DNA of 9,435 nucleotides from assembly GCA_031259485.1 (NCBI GenBank), contig JAIRLH010000076.1, positions 1-9,435 of the forward strand, read 5' to 3'. Source of the DNA: Elusimicrobiota bacterium (lineage in GTDB: Bacteria; Elusimicrobiota; Elusimicrobia; Elusimicrobiales; Elusimicrobiaceae). A program made the translations under genes and the position numbers. Below are positions 1 through 6,255 of this stretch, piece after piece; the first letter of the stretch is position 1, and every line of letters starts with the position of its first letter. Below the pieces are notes generated by a model. The model searched no databases, was not told the origin of the DNA, and saw only the letters and a program-made list of their open reading frames with translations.

Positions 1-9
1 CATTGCGCC

Positions 10-81
10 GCGCCCGTAGTTCAATGGATAGAGCGCCAGCCTCCGAAGCTGGAAATGCAGGTTCAACTCCCGCCGGGCGCA
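10..81 (+). tRNA. tRNA-Arg, anticodon CCG
   Basis: The sequence folds as a cloverleaf. The 7-bp acceptor stem pairs GCGCCCG (10-16) with CGGGCGC (74-80), followed by discriminator A81. The D stem pairs GTTC with GAGC. The anticodon stem pairs CCAGC with GCTGG around the loop CTCCGAA, which gives anticodon CCG and reads the Arg codon CGG. The T arm (57-61 with 69-73, loop TTCAACT) has one A-C mismatch at 59/71. The 3' CCA is not encoded, so it must be added by CCA-tRNA nucleotidyltransferase. A run of seven T (82-88) follows directly and may help end transcription. The identity is clear from the fold and the anticodon. Confidence 0.96.
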
Positions 82-96
82 TTTTTTTATTTCTTA

Positions 97-116
97 CGCA
101 GCTGCGCCGTGTTTTT
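97..116 (+). terminator. weak palindrome plus T-run behind the tRNA
   Basis: A perfect 10-bp palindrome CGCAGCTGCG (97-106) is followed after 5 nt by TTTTT (112-116). As a simple hairpin it offers only a 3-bp stem with a 4-nt loop. However, GCTGCGC (101-107) can also pair with GCGCAGC (134-140) downstream. It could serve as a terminator for the tRNA transcript together with the T-run at 82-88, but the stem is too weak for a firm call. Confidence 0.25.
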
Positions 117-120
117 ATCC

Positions 121-151
121 GTCATTGCGAGGAGCGCAGCGGAGCAATGAC
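121..151. repeat. short REP-like palindrome (GTCATTGC...GCAATGAC)
   Basis: The 8-bp arms GTCATTGC (121-128) and GCAATGAC (144-151) are perfect inverted copies around the purine-rich centre GAGGAGCGCAGCGGA. From general knowledge, short palindromes starting GTCATTGCGAGGAG and ending with GCAATC or GCAATGAC are dispersed in many copies in intergenic DNA of diverse bacteria. This copy matches that pattern. It sits between the tRNA and the exporter genes and codes for nothing. I cannot count copies elsewhere from one window. Confidence 0.6.
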
Positions 152-237
152 CGCCAAAGATAATTAGCTGCCTTCAATTGGGACATTCCTTTTCTAATTA
201 TCCCCCCCAACTGGGCAGAATTAACGGACGCAATGAC
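121..237. repeat. 117-bp nested inverted-repeat segment, possibly a MITE remnant
   Basis: The first nine bases GTCATTGCG (121-129) recur inverted at the far end as CGCAATGAC (229-237). This frames a segment that also holds the palindrome at 121-151 and an inner 9-bp inverted repeat, GATAATTAG (159-167) with CTAATTATC (194-202). Imperfect arms TAATTAGCTGCC (161-172) and GGGCAGAATTA (213-223) nest around it. The segment lies in non-coding DNA and ends 12 bp before the tolC-like start codon. No transposase and no clear target-site duplication are visible, so a mobile origin is inference only. Confidence 0.35.
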
Positions 238-249
238 TGCGCGCATATA

Positions 250-1632
250 ATGACTAAAATAAAATCCATCTTTTTTGCGCTGTTTTTTACGCTTGCGGTT
301 TTTACCGCCGGCGGCCGCGCGGCGGACGGCGTAAGCGCGCTTACGCTCGCGCAATGCTCGCGCGACGCGCTGGCGCATTCGCCGCGCGTAAAACAGCTGC
401 GGGCGCGGGCCGCGGCGCAAAAGCGGCTTTACCAAAGCGCGGGCGCGGCTTATTATCCCTCGCTTTATTTTGACGCGGGCGGGGGCTGGGTTTCCCAAAC
501 GCCCGAAATAAATTTGGGCCCGTTGAGCATGAAGTTCGGGGACAACTGGTCATACTCCGCCGGCCCCTCATTGGAATATATACTGTTTGATTACGGCGGC
601 CGCAGCGGCGCGGCGGCAAGCGCGCGCAGCGCCTGGCAGGCCGCCGAGAGGGAGGCCGCTTTCGCGCAAAAAACCGCGCTGCTTGACGCGCGCCGCGCTT
701 ATTTTAAAGTGCAGGAGGATTTGGAAAATATTTACCTTACGGCCGGACAGCTTAAAGCCGCGCAAAAACAGCTGGCCGACGTGCGGGCCGCTTTCAAAGC
801 CGGCGGCAAAAGCAGGCTGGACGTTTCTCTCGCATTGAAGCAGGAGCTCAAGGCCCGCGTCAATATAAGCGCGGCGCGCAGCGCGCTGGGCGCGCATCTG
901 CGGGATTTATTCACTCTCACCGGCTCCGATTACGGCATAGACCCTCTGTACCCGACTGACTGGCGCGCCGCGCCAGACGCGCGCGATACTCCCGCCACGG
1001 CTTTTGTACGCGCCGACGGGCTTGAAGAAACTTTGAAAACTTTCGCGCCATTCTCCGCTTTTATTTTTGACGAGGATATCCCCGCGCTGGCCGCGCTGGA
1101 GGACATGGAGCGCTATTACAGCAGCCTCGCGCGCAGCCTTGAAGCGGGGCTTTACCCGCGGATCGCGCTCAGCGGCGGGGCTTATCTGCAATACCCTAAC
1201 GGTCCGGTGAACGAAAACGTGTTTTTGGGCCGCGCGGGCATAAGCATGCGGATGCCTTTGTACGAGGCCTCTAAAACGCGCGGGCAAAGCGCGGCGCAAA
1301 AAAACATGGCCGAGGCGGAGCGCCGCCGGAAAGAAGATTTGGGGGAGAGCCTGAGAAATATGTTTTTCTCCTCTCAGGGCATGCTGGGCGCGCTTAAAGA
1401 CCAAGCGCGGCTGGCGCAGGGCATGATCGCCGCCGCGCGGGAGGCCGCCGCGCTGACTTACGAAGCCTATAAAGCCGGCTCGCTTACTTTTCTGGAAGTT
1501 GATAATGCCAATCTCGCCCTTTTGGAAAGCCAAATCGCGCTGGCGGATATTTACATACAAACGCTGGGCAATATGGCCGTTTTGGACAATCTCGGCCGCG
1601 CGGCCGGCCAGCTGACGGGAGATAATTTATGA
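250..1632 (+). CDS. TolC-family outer-membrane efflux protein
   Basis: This 460-residue protein should form the trimeric outer-membrane channel and periplasmic tunnel of a tripartite exporter. A signal peptide is clear (basic start MTKIK, hydrophobic run to about residue 20, likely cleavage after GGRAA near residue 25). It lacks a lipobox cysteine. The two structural repeats typical of the family are visible. Each has a strand with YPSLYFDAGGGW or YPRIALSGGAYLQ, followed by long Ala/Gln/Arg-rich helices, with KAGGKSRLDVSLA and KAGSLTFLEVDNA at the equivalent helix turns. Length fits the family (about 420-500). I chose ATG 250 because it begins the signal peptide; the longer TTG start at 178 would add 24 residues encoded by repeat DNA. 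No Shine-Dalgarno sequence precedes ATG 250. The stop overlaps the next ATG by 4 nt (ATGA), so the pair is probably translationally coupled. Family is sure; substrate is unknown. Confidence 0.9.
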   Translation: MTKIKSIFFALFFTLAVFTAGGRAADGVSALTLAQCSRDALAHSPRVKQLRARAAAQKRLYQSAGAAYYPSLYFDAGGGWVSQTPEINLGPLSMKFGDNWSYSAGPSLEYILFDYGGRSGAAASARSAWQAAEREAAFAQKTALLDARRAYFKVQEDLENIYLTAGQLKAAQKQLADVRAAFKAGGKSRLDVSLALKQELKARVNISAARSALGAHLRDLFTLTGSDYGIDPLYPTDWRAAPDARDTPATAFVRADGLEETLKTFAPFSAFIFDEDIPALAALEDMERYYSSLARSLEAGLYPRIALSGGAYLQYPNGPVNENVFLGRAGISMRMPLYEASKTRGQSAAQKNMAEAERRRKEDLGESLRNMFFSSQGMLGALKDQARLAQGMIAAAREAAALTYEAYKAGSLTFLEVDNANLALLESQIALADIYIQTLGNMAVLDNLGRAAGQLTGDNL

Positions 1633-2348
1633 AAAAGATTGTCGTTGCCGCGGCGGCGGTTTTATTGATACTTACGGGCATCGCTCTTCTGTTCCTGCGG
1701 CAAACTTCCTTCGGATACAGCGGCGTTATTGAAGCCGTGGAAGTTGACGTGTCCGCGCGGCTCGACGACATAATAGCCAAACTCAATATTGACGAAGGCA
1801 GCCTTGTGAAAAAGGGCGATGTCCTCGCGGAGCTTGAGTGCAAGAGCGCGCGGCTGCAATACGATATCGCCGAAAAAGAATACGAACGCGCGCAAAACCT
1901 GCTCAAAAATTCCGCCGGTTCGCAAGAAAATTACGATCTCAAAAAATACCGCTATGACAGCGCCGCTCTGGCCAAAAGCTGGTGCGCGGTCGCGAGCCCG
2001 CTTGAGGGCCGCGTGCTTTACAAATATTACGAGCAGGGGGATTTTATCGCCTCCGGCCGCAAACTGGCGACGGTGGCGGATTTGAGTTTTGTAAACGCCT
2101 GGGTTTACGTGGAGCATGATTTTCTGTCCGAAATCAGCCCGGGCCGGAAAATCAAAGGCTGCCTGCCGCAAGCCGGAAAATGCTACGACGGCGTGATACT
2201 AACGATTAACGACGAGGCCGAATTTACGCCCAAAAACGTGCAGACGCGCAAGGAGCGCAGCCGCCTTGTCTTCGGCGTTAAGACGCGCTTTGAAAATGAC
2301 GACGCGCGCACCCTAAAACCCGGCATGACGGTGGAAGTGTCTTTTTAG
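1629..2348 (+). CDS. ybhG-like: YbhG-type periplasmic adaptor (HlyD/membrane-fusion family)
   Basis: This 239-residue adaptor should link the inner-membrane ABC complex to the TolC-like channel. An N-terminal membrane anchor (about residues 4-23) is followed by the first half of a lipoyl domain (29-70), a short helical hairpin (about 71-117), the second lipoyl half (SPLEGRVLYKYYEQGDFI, 123-140) and a beta-barrel domain. The segment EFTPKNVQTRKERSRLVF is characteristic of YbhG-like adaptors of ABC exporters. At 239 residues it is shorter than E. coli YbhG (about 330), and most of the loss is in the hairpin, which has only about 22 residues per arm. GGGAGA (1617-1622) lies 6 nt before the ATG as a good ribosome-binding site. 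The gene overlaps the tolC-like gene by 4 nt and is followed by a 136-bp gap before the ATPase genes. The hairpin is short but the domains look complete, so this is probably not a pseudogene. Confidence 0.88.
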   Translation: MKKIVVAAAAVLLILTGIALLFLRQTSFGYSGVIEAVEVDVSARLDDIIAKLNIDEGSLVKKGDVLAELECKSARLQYDIAEKEYERAQNLLKNSAGSQENYDLKKYRYDSAALAKSWCAVASPLEGRVLYKYYEQGDFIASGRKLATVADLSFVNAWVYVEHDFLSEISPGRKIKGCLPQAGKCYDGVILTINDEAEFTPKNVQTRKERSRLVFGVKTRFENDDARTLKPGMTVEVSF

Positions 2349-2484
2349 CCTCGTCCCCCTCCCCCCATGTAAAGGAGAGCGGCGCGCCGGTCTTTCGCTT
2401 TGTTTTTAACCGTCCACCCTTGCGGGAAAAATTCCCCTTTTCCCAAAAGGGGCGGGATTAATATTCTAACCGGAGGCGTTTCTG
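2349..2484 (+). other. 136-bp spacer with competing hairpins
   Basis: This is the only sizeable gap inside the exporter cluster. It contains two hairpins that cannot form together. GGGAAAA (2424-2430) pairs with TTTTCCC (2438-2444), and CCCCTTTT (2434-2441) pairs perfectly with AAAAGGGG (2445-2452). Neither is followed by a T-run, so a simple intrinsic terminator is unlikely. A C-rich stretch with CCTCC (2358-2362) is complementary to the ribosome-binding site GGAGG at 2472-2476. The second palindrome with its flanks resembles the CCCC-TTTT/AAAA-GGGG intergenic repeats of many bacteria. I found no convincing promoter here. Roles in attenuation or mRNA processing are inference. Confidence 0.4.
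2472..2476 (+). promoter_or_regulatory. strong ribosome-binding site GGAGG
   Basis: GGAGG sits 8 nt before ATG 2485 and fixes the start of the first ATPase gene. It is the clearest Shine-Dalgarno sequence in the window and fits independent translation re-entry after the 136-bp spacer. Confidence 0.75.
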
Positions 2485-3204
2485 ATGCCTGCGCTCGGCG
2501 CGGAAGTAAAAAATATCGGCAAAAAAATGGGCGGCGCGGCCGCGCTGCGCGATGTATCGCTGCGGTTTGAAAGCGGGCGCGTGCACGGCATAATAGGCCC
2601 CAACGGAGCGGGCAAAACCACTCTCATGCGCTGCCTGGCGGGCCTATTGCGTACCGACGGCGGGGAAATCCTTTATACTCTCTGCGGCCGTCCGATTGCG
2701 CGCTCGCTCGCCAAAGAAATCACGGCCTATTTTCCGCAGGAGCCCAGCCTCTATCCAGACTTAAGCTGTATGGAACACCTGCTGTTTTTCCGCGATTTAT
2801 ACAATATAAACCGCGCCGATTTTGAAACCCGCTCGCGCGAACTGCTGGCCGCCGCCGCTATGGCGCCTTTTGCGGACAGGCCGGCGGGCAAACTTTCCGG
2901 CGGCATGTACAAAAAACTGGGCCTCATGTGCGTGCTTTTGAACCGCCCGTCGCTGCTGCTTTTGGACGAGCCGACCATCGGCGTTGACCCGCTCAGCCGC
3001 CGCCAGCTGTGGGATTTGATATATAAATTCGCGGGAGCGCAAATGACGGTAATAATCGCCACCTCTTATATGGACGAGGCGGCCGCCTGCGCCAAAGTGC
3101 ACGCGCTTGACGAAGGCCGCGCGCTTGCCGCAGGCACGCCGCGGGAGCTGCGCGCGCGCTTCCGCACCGATAATTTTGCCGATATATTTTTGCGTAGCGG
3201 ATAA
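2485..3204 (+). CDS. ybhF-like (N half): ABC exporter ATPase, N-terminal-half YbhF type
   Basis: This 239-residue cytoplasmic nucleotide-binding protein carries Walker A GPNGAGKT (38-45), Q-loop Gln85, an intact signature LSGGM (137-141), Walker B LLLLDEP (157-163) and D-loop GVDP (166-169). The H-loop histidine is replaced by Ser194 in ATSYMDEA. From memory, the first ATPase domain of E. coli YbhF has the same TSY-DEA feature, whereas most relatives have THxMDEA. In E. coli both ATPase domains are one polypeptide; here the second is a separate gene starting 5 bp downstream. The catalytic Glu162 is present. The likely role is one half of an ATPase heterodimer driving the two downstream permeases. 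Its own ATP site probably hydrolyses poorly because of the H-loop change, but its signature should complete the partner's site. Start and RBS are clear. Confidence 0.9.
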   Translation: MPALGAEVKNIGKKMGGAAALRDVSLRFESGRVHGIIGPNGAGKTTLMRCLAGLLRTDGGEILYTLCGRPIARSLAKEITAYFPQEPSLYPDLSCMEHLLFFRDLYNINRADFETRSRELLAAAAMAPFADRPAGKLSGGMYKKLGLMCVLLNRPSLLLLDEPTIGVDPLSRRQLWDLIYKFAGAQMTVIIATSYMDEAAACAKVHALDEGRALAAGTPRELRARFRTDNFADIFLRSG

Positions 3205-3209
3205 ACCGA

Positions 3210-3977
3210 ATGTCCACAACAGAAACCGCCGCGTCGCGGCCAAACGAAAACATAATAGAGGTCAGGGACCTTACGGTGTCTTTCGGCGGGTTTAACGCGG
3301 TGGACGGCATTTCTTTTGACGTAAAGAGAGGGGAGATTTTCGGTTTTCTCGGCGCGAACGGCGCGGGCAAAACCACCACCATACGCACGCTGTGCGGCAT
3401 ACTTAATCCGGCGCGCGGCAGCGTTAAGGTTGAAGGGAGGGACGTCTCCTCCTCCACCGCCGTATTGAAGCCGCTGATAGGTTATATGTCGCAAAAATTT
3501 ACGCTTTACCGCGATTTAAGCATAGCCGAGAATATATCCTTTGCCGGCAGCCTTTACGATATGCCGCCCGCGCGCGTTAAGGCCCGCGCGGCAGAGCTTT
3601 TTGACTTCATCAAACTGCGCGAGCCGCAGGATACCATCGCCGGCGATTTGCCCGGCGGCGCGCGCCAGACGGTCGCGCTGTGCGCCGCGTTGCTGCATGA
3701 CCCGCAACTGATTTTCCTGGACGAGCCCACCGCAGGCGCCGCCCCGCGTTCGCGCGAAGACTTTTGGGCGCTTATCCGCGCTCTGGCGTCGCGCGGCAAA
3801 ACTGTTTTCGTCACCACTCATTATATGGACGAAGCCCGCTACTGCGCCCGCATCGCGCTTATGGACAGGGGCCGCATAATCGCGCTGGCGAGCCCGCGGG
3901 AACTAAAAAAAATCTATAACGCCCAAAATCTGGACGAAGTTTTTATAAAAGCCATGGGCGCGGGAGGCGCGCGGTGA
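3210..3977 (+). CDS. ybhF-like (C half): ABC exporter ATPase, C-terminal-half YbhF type
   Basis: This 255-residue partner ATPase has Walker A GANGAGKT (48-55), Q-loop Gln95 in GYMSQKFTLYRDLS, Walker B LIFLDEP (167-173) with Glu172, and an intact H-loop His204 in TTHYMDEA. Its signature is LPGGA (147-151) instead of LSGGQ, and its D-loop is GAAP (176-179) instead of GVDP. The GYM-QKF-LY segment and the LP-G signature resemble, from memory, the second half of YbhF. The first 13 residues are extra and polar. The gene follows the first ATPase after 5 bp with only a weak ribosome-binding site, so coupled translation is likely. Its stop overlaps the permease GTG start by 4 nt. Because one domain has a good signature and the other a good H-loop, a heterodimer with one active ATP site is the natural reading. 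Confidence 0.9.
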   Translation: MSTTETAASRPNENIIEVRDLTVSFGGFNAVDGISFDVKRGEIFGFLGANGAGKTTTIRTLCGILNPARGSVKVEGRDVSSSTAVLKPLIGYMSQKFTLYRDLSIAENISFAGSLYDMPPARVKARAAELFDFIKLREPQDTIAGDLPGGARQTVALCAALLHDPQLIFLDEPTAGAAPRSREDFWALIRALASRGKTVFVTTHYMDEARYCARIALMDRGRIIALASPRELKKIYNAQNLDEVFIKAMGAGGAR

Positions 3978-5116
3978 GCGTTTTTTTGCGGCGGGTGCGT
4001 TCCGTCGCGCTTAAAGAATACAAGCATATTTTGCGCGACCCTTTCACGCTTGCCGTAGCGCTGCTGCTGCCGCTGCTGTTTGTTTTGTTCTTCGGGTTTA
4101 TTATTGATCTGGATTACAAACATATCCCGCTCGTCGTGCAAGATAATGACCGGAGCCCGCTTTCGCGCCGGTTTCTGCGGCAGCTCTCGGCCGCGGGTTA
4201 TTTTGATTTTACGCCCGCGCGCGGCATGCTTGCCGCGCAGGCCGCGCTGCGGCGCAACGATACGGCGGGCGCGCTGATTATAGAAAAAGACTTCGGCAAA
4301 AATATAGCGAGGGGAGATTTCGCCGCGCCCGCGCGCGCGCAGCTTCTGCTTGACGGCAGCGATAATGCCAAAGCCGCCATGGCGCAGGCTTATATGAGGG
4401 GCGCGCTGCTTAAAATCAACGCGGACTTTACGCGGCGGAGTCATGCCGTCGGGCCGGCCGCAAATCCGGAGGCGCTGGTGCGCACGCGTTTTTTGTTTAA
4501 TCCGGAGCTTAATTCCCGCTGGTTCATAGTGCCGGCTTTAAATACCGTGATCATCGGCTTCCTGGCGATAGTGCTTACCGCGCTTACGGTCGCGCGCGAA
4601 TGGGAAAACGGCTCCATGGAGCTTTTGCTCTCCACTCCGGCGCGCGCGTCGGAAATTGTGCTCGGCAAACTTATCCCGTATTTCACGCTAACGTTGTTTG
4701 ACGTGCTGGCGGTTTTTGTGCTGGCTTTATACGTTTTCGGCATTCCGTTTCTGGGCAGCTTTGTTTTGTTTGTTTTCGCCTGCTGCGTTTATATAACCGG
4801 CGCGCTGGCTTTGGGGCTGGTGATTTCCGTCATGACGCGCAACCAGCAGGCGGCCATACAGTTTGCTTTCGCGGCTGGGCTTTTGCCTTCTTTCATATTT
4901 TCGGGCTTTATTTTCCCCGTGGAAAATATGCCGCTGTTTTTCCGCGTATTTACGGGCCTGTTCCCGCAGCGGTGGTTTTTGAGCCTCAGCCGCAGTATGT
5001 TTTTGAGCGAAGCCGGCTTTGCCGCGCTGGCCGGCCCGCTGGCGGGCATAATTATTTTCGCGTGCGTTATGGTTTTCGCCGCGGTCAAAAAATTTAAAAC
5101 GGACGTAGAGCCATGA
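3974..5116 (+). CDS. ybhS-like: ABC-2 type permease, YbhS-like
   Basis: This 380-residue inner-membrane permease has the ABC-2 export layout. A short cytoplasmic N-terminus contains KEYKHILRDP (14-23), followed by TM1 (about 24-45) and a large periplasmic domain (about 46-182). About five more TM helices follow (roughly 184-206, 230-252, 258-283, 292-312, 346-370). The motif REWENGSMELLLSTP (208-222), just after TM2, is the family's cytoplasmic coupling segment. The segment FSGFIFPVENMP between TM5 and TM6 is also typical. The start is GTG 3974, overlapping the previous stop (GTGA), with GGGAGG (3962-3967) 6 nt upstream as a strong ribosome-binding site. The stop overlaps the next ATG. It should pair with the next permease to form the transport channel, powered by the two ATPases. 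The substrate cannot be read from sequence; relatives export drugs or other hydrophobic compounds. Confidence 0.9.
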   Translation: MSVFLRRVRSVALKEYKHILRDPFTLAVALLLPLLFVLFFGFIIDLDYKHIPLVVQDNDRSPLSRRFLRQLSAAGYFDFTPARGMLAAQAALRRNDTAGALIIEKDFGKNIARGDFAAPARAQLLLDGSDNAKAAMAQAYMRGALLKINADFTRRSHAVGPAANPEALVRTRFLFNPELNSRWFIVPALNTVIIGFLAIVLTALTVAREWENGSMELLLSTPARASEIVLGKLIPYFTLTLFDVLAVFVLALYVFGIPFLGSFVLFVFACCVYITGALALGLVISVMTRNQQAAIQFAFAAGLLPSFIFSGFIFPVENMPLFFRVFTGLFPQRWFLSLSRSMFLSEAGFAALAGPLAGIIIFACVMVFAAVKKFKTDVEP

Positions 5117-6222
5117 ACATAAAATACCGCGCGCTGATGGGCTTTATAAAAAAAGAATTCACGCAAATCAGGCGCGATAAAAAAATGATCGCGGCGATTT
5201 TCTTCGTACCCGTGGTGCAGCTTATAATGTTTTCCTCCGCGCTGACGAGCGAAGTCAAAAACATAAGCTTTGCCGTGCTGGCAAAACCGCAGGCCGCCGC
5301 GCGCGAAATCGAGGCGCGCGCCTTTGCAAGCGGCTGGTTTAAAGCGGCCGACGCCGGCGGACTTGCCGACGCGGCCGAAATTATTATTGAAAGAAAGGCC
5401 GAGGCCGTGCTCGTGCTGCCTAAAGAAGGTTTTGACTACGCGCTTGAGCGCGGAGGAAAGCCTCTGCAGCTGCTCATAAACGCCGTCAACGCCCAGCGCG
5501 CGCAGCAGATCGACGCTTACGTAAAGCAGATTGTGGCGCGCGTCGCCGCCGCGCGCGGCTACGGCGCCGCGGGCGCGGATTTAATAAATATTGATACGCG
5601 CGTGATGTTTAACCACTATACGCTCACGCCGGATTTTATGATACCCGGGCTTATCGCGATGGCGAGTTTTATCGTGATTTTGGTGGTATGCGGCATGTCC
5701 ATAGCCAAGGAAAAGGAGGCCGGAACGATGGAAAAACTTATCGCCTCGCCCGCGTCCGCCGCCGATATACTGCTGGGCAAAACCGCGCCTTATTTCATAA
5801 TCGGCATGCTGATAATTCTGTTGATGTTTTTCGCGGGCGTTCTGGTTTTTGATATTCCGTTCCGCGGGCGGTTTTGGCAGCTGCTTATCACGGGCGCGGC
5901 GCTTATGCTTACCGCGCTTTCAACGGCGACGCTGATAAGCGTTTTTACGCGCACGCAGCAGCAGGCGATGATGGCTTCCGTGCTGTTCATACTGCCCGCG
6001 ATTTTGCTTTCGGGCGTGTTTTTCCCGACGGAAAACATACCTCCGTACCTGCGCTGGCTTTCCTGGCTGGATCCTCTTAAATACGCCATGGTCAATTTCC
6101 GCGCCATATTTTTGAAAGGCGGGGATATGACTTATTTCTGGCATAACTGCCTTACCGCCTGCGGCATGGCCGTTGCCCTGGCCGCCGCGGGCTTCAGGAA
6201 TTTTAAGTCAACCCTTGACTGA
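5113..6222 (+). CDS. ybhR-like: ABC-2 type permease, YbhR-like
   Basis: This 369-residue second permease has the same layout as its neighbour. KKEFTQIRRDKK (13-24) precedes TM1 (about 25-44), then comes a periplasmic domain, then about five TM helices. AKEKEAGTMEKLIASPA follows TM2 and FFPTENIPPYLRWLSWLDP lies before the last TM, both hallmarks of YbhR-type ABC-2 permeases. The start overlaps the YbhS-like stop by 4 nt (ATGA). No strong ribosome-binding site is visible, so translation probably depends on coupling, which would keep the two permeases at matched levels. It is the last gene of the exporter block. A 6-bp hairpin (6206-6220) covers its last codons and the first base of its stop, and rsmA converges from the other side after 33 bp. 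The gene appears complete. Confidence 0.9.
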   Translation: MNIKYRALMGFIKKEFTQIRRDKKMIAAIFFVPVVQLIMFSSALTSEVKNISFAVLAKPQAAAREIEARAFASGWFKAADAGGLADAAEIIIERKAEAVLVLPKEGFDYALERGGKPLQLLINAVNAQRAQQIDAYVKQIVARVAAARGYGAAGADLINIDTRVMFNHYTLTPDFMIPGLIAMASFIVILVVCGMSIAKEKEAGTMEKLIASPASAADILLGKTAPYFIIGMLIILLMFFAGVLVFDIPFRGRFWQLLITGAALMLTALSTATLISVFTRTQQQAMMASVLFILPAILLSGVFFPTENIPPYLRWLSWLDPLKYAMVNFRAIFLKGGDMTYFWHNCLTACGMAVALAAAGFRNFKSTLD

Positions 6223-6250
6223 AATCGGGCCGAGTATCCGTTTTTATTTT
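6206..6250. terminator. candidate weak terminator at the convergent gene ends
   Basis: AGTCAA (6206-6211) and TTGACT (6215-6220) form a perfect 6-bp stem with a CCC loop at the very end of the YbhR-like gene. A T-rich stretch TTTTTATTTT (6241-6250) follows only after 20 nt, so this is not a canonical intrinsic terminator. The 33-bp gap between the convergent genes holds nothing else recognisable. Confidence 0.25.
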
Positions 6251-6255
6251 ATATC

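Noticed and set aside
1..9. CATTGCG at the window edge as another copy of the GTCATTGCG repeat arm
   Set aside because: Only seven bases match and the rest of the repeat does not follow. It is too short to support from an edge fragment.
178..249. TTG start extending the tolC-like protein by 24 residues
   Set aside because: The extension would bury the signal peptide behind polar residues and is encoded within the inverted-repeat segment. ATG 250 gives a normal signal peptide.
907..1560. 217-codon open frame on the - strand inside the tolC-like gene
   Set aside because: It lies wholly opposite a recognised TolC family gene, has no homologous motifs and no ribosome-binding site, and similar long shadow frames lie opposite the other GC-rich genes here.
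2405..2470. Promoter for the ATPase genes (TTGCGG with TAATAT or TATTCT)
   Set aside because: No pair of boxes has both a good match and a 16-18 bp spacing. The cluster is more simply read as one transcript.
3205..3209. Frameshift that split an originally fused YbhF into two genes
   Set aside because: Each ATPase has its own complete N-terminus and all motifs, and the second begins with an in-frame ATG after a clean stop. This is a normal two-gene arrangement, not a recent break.
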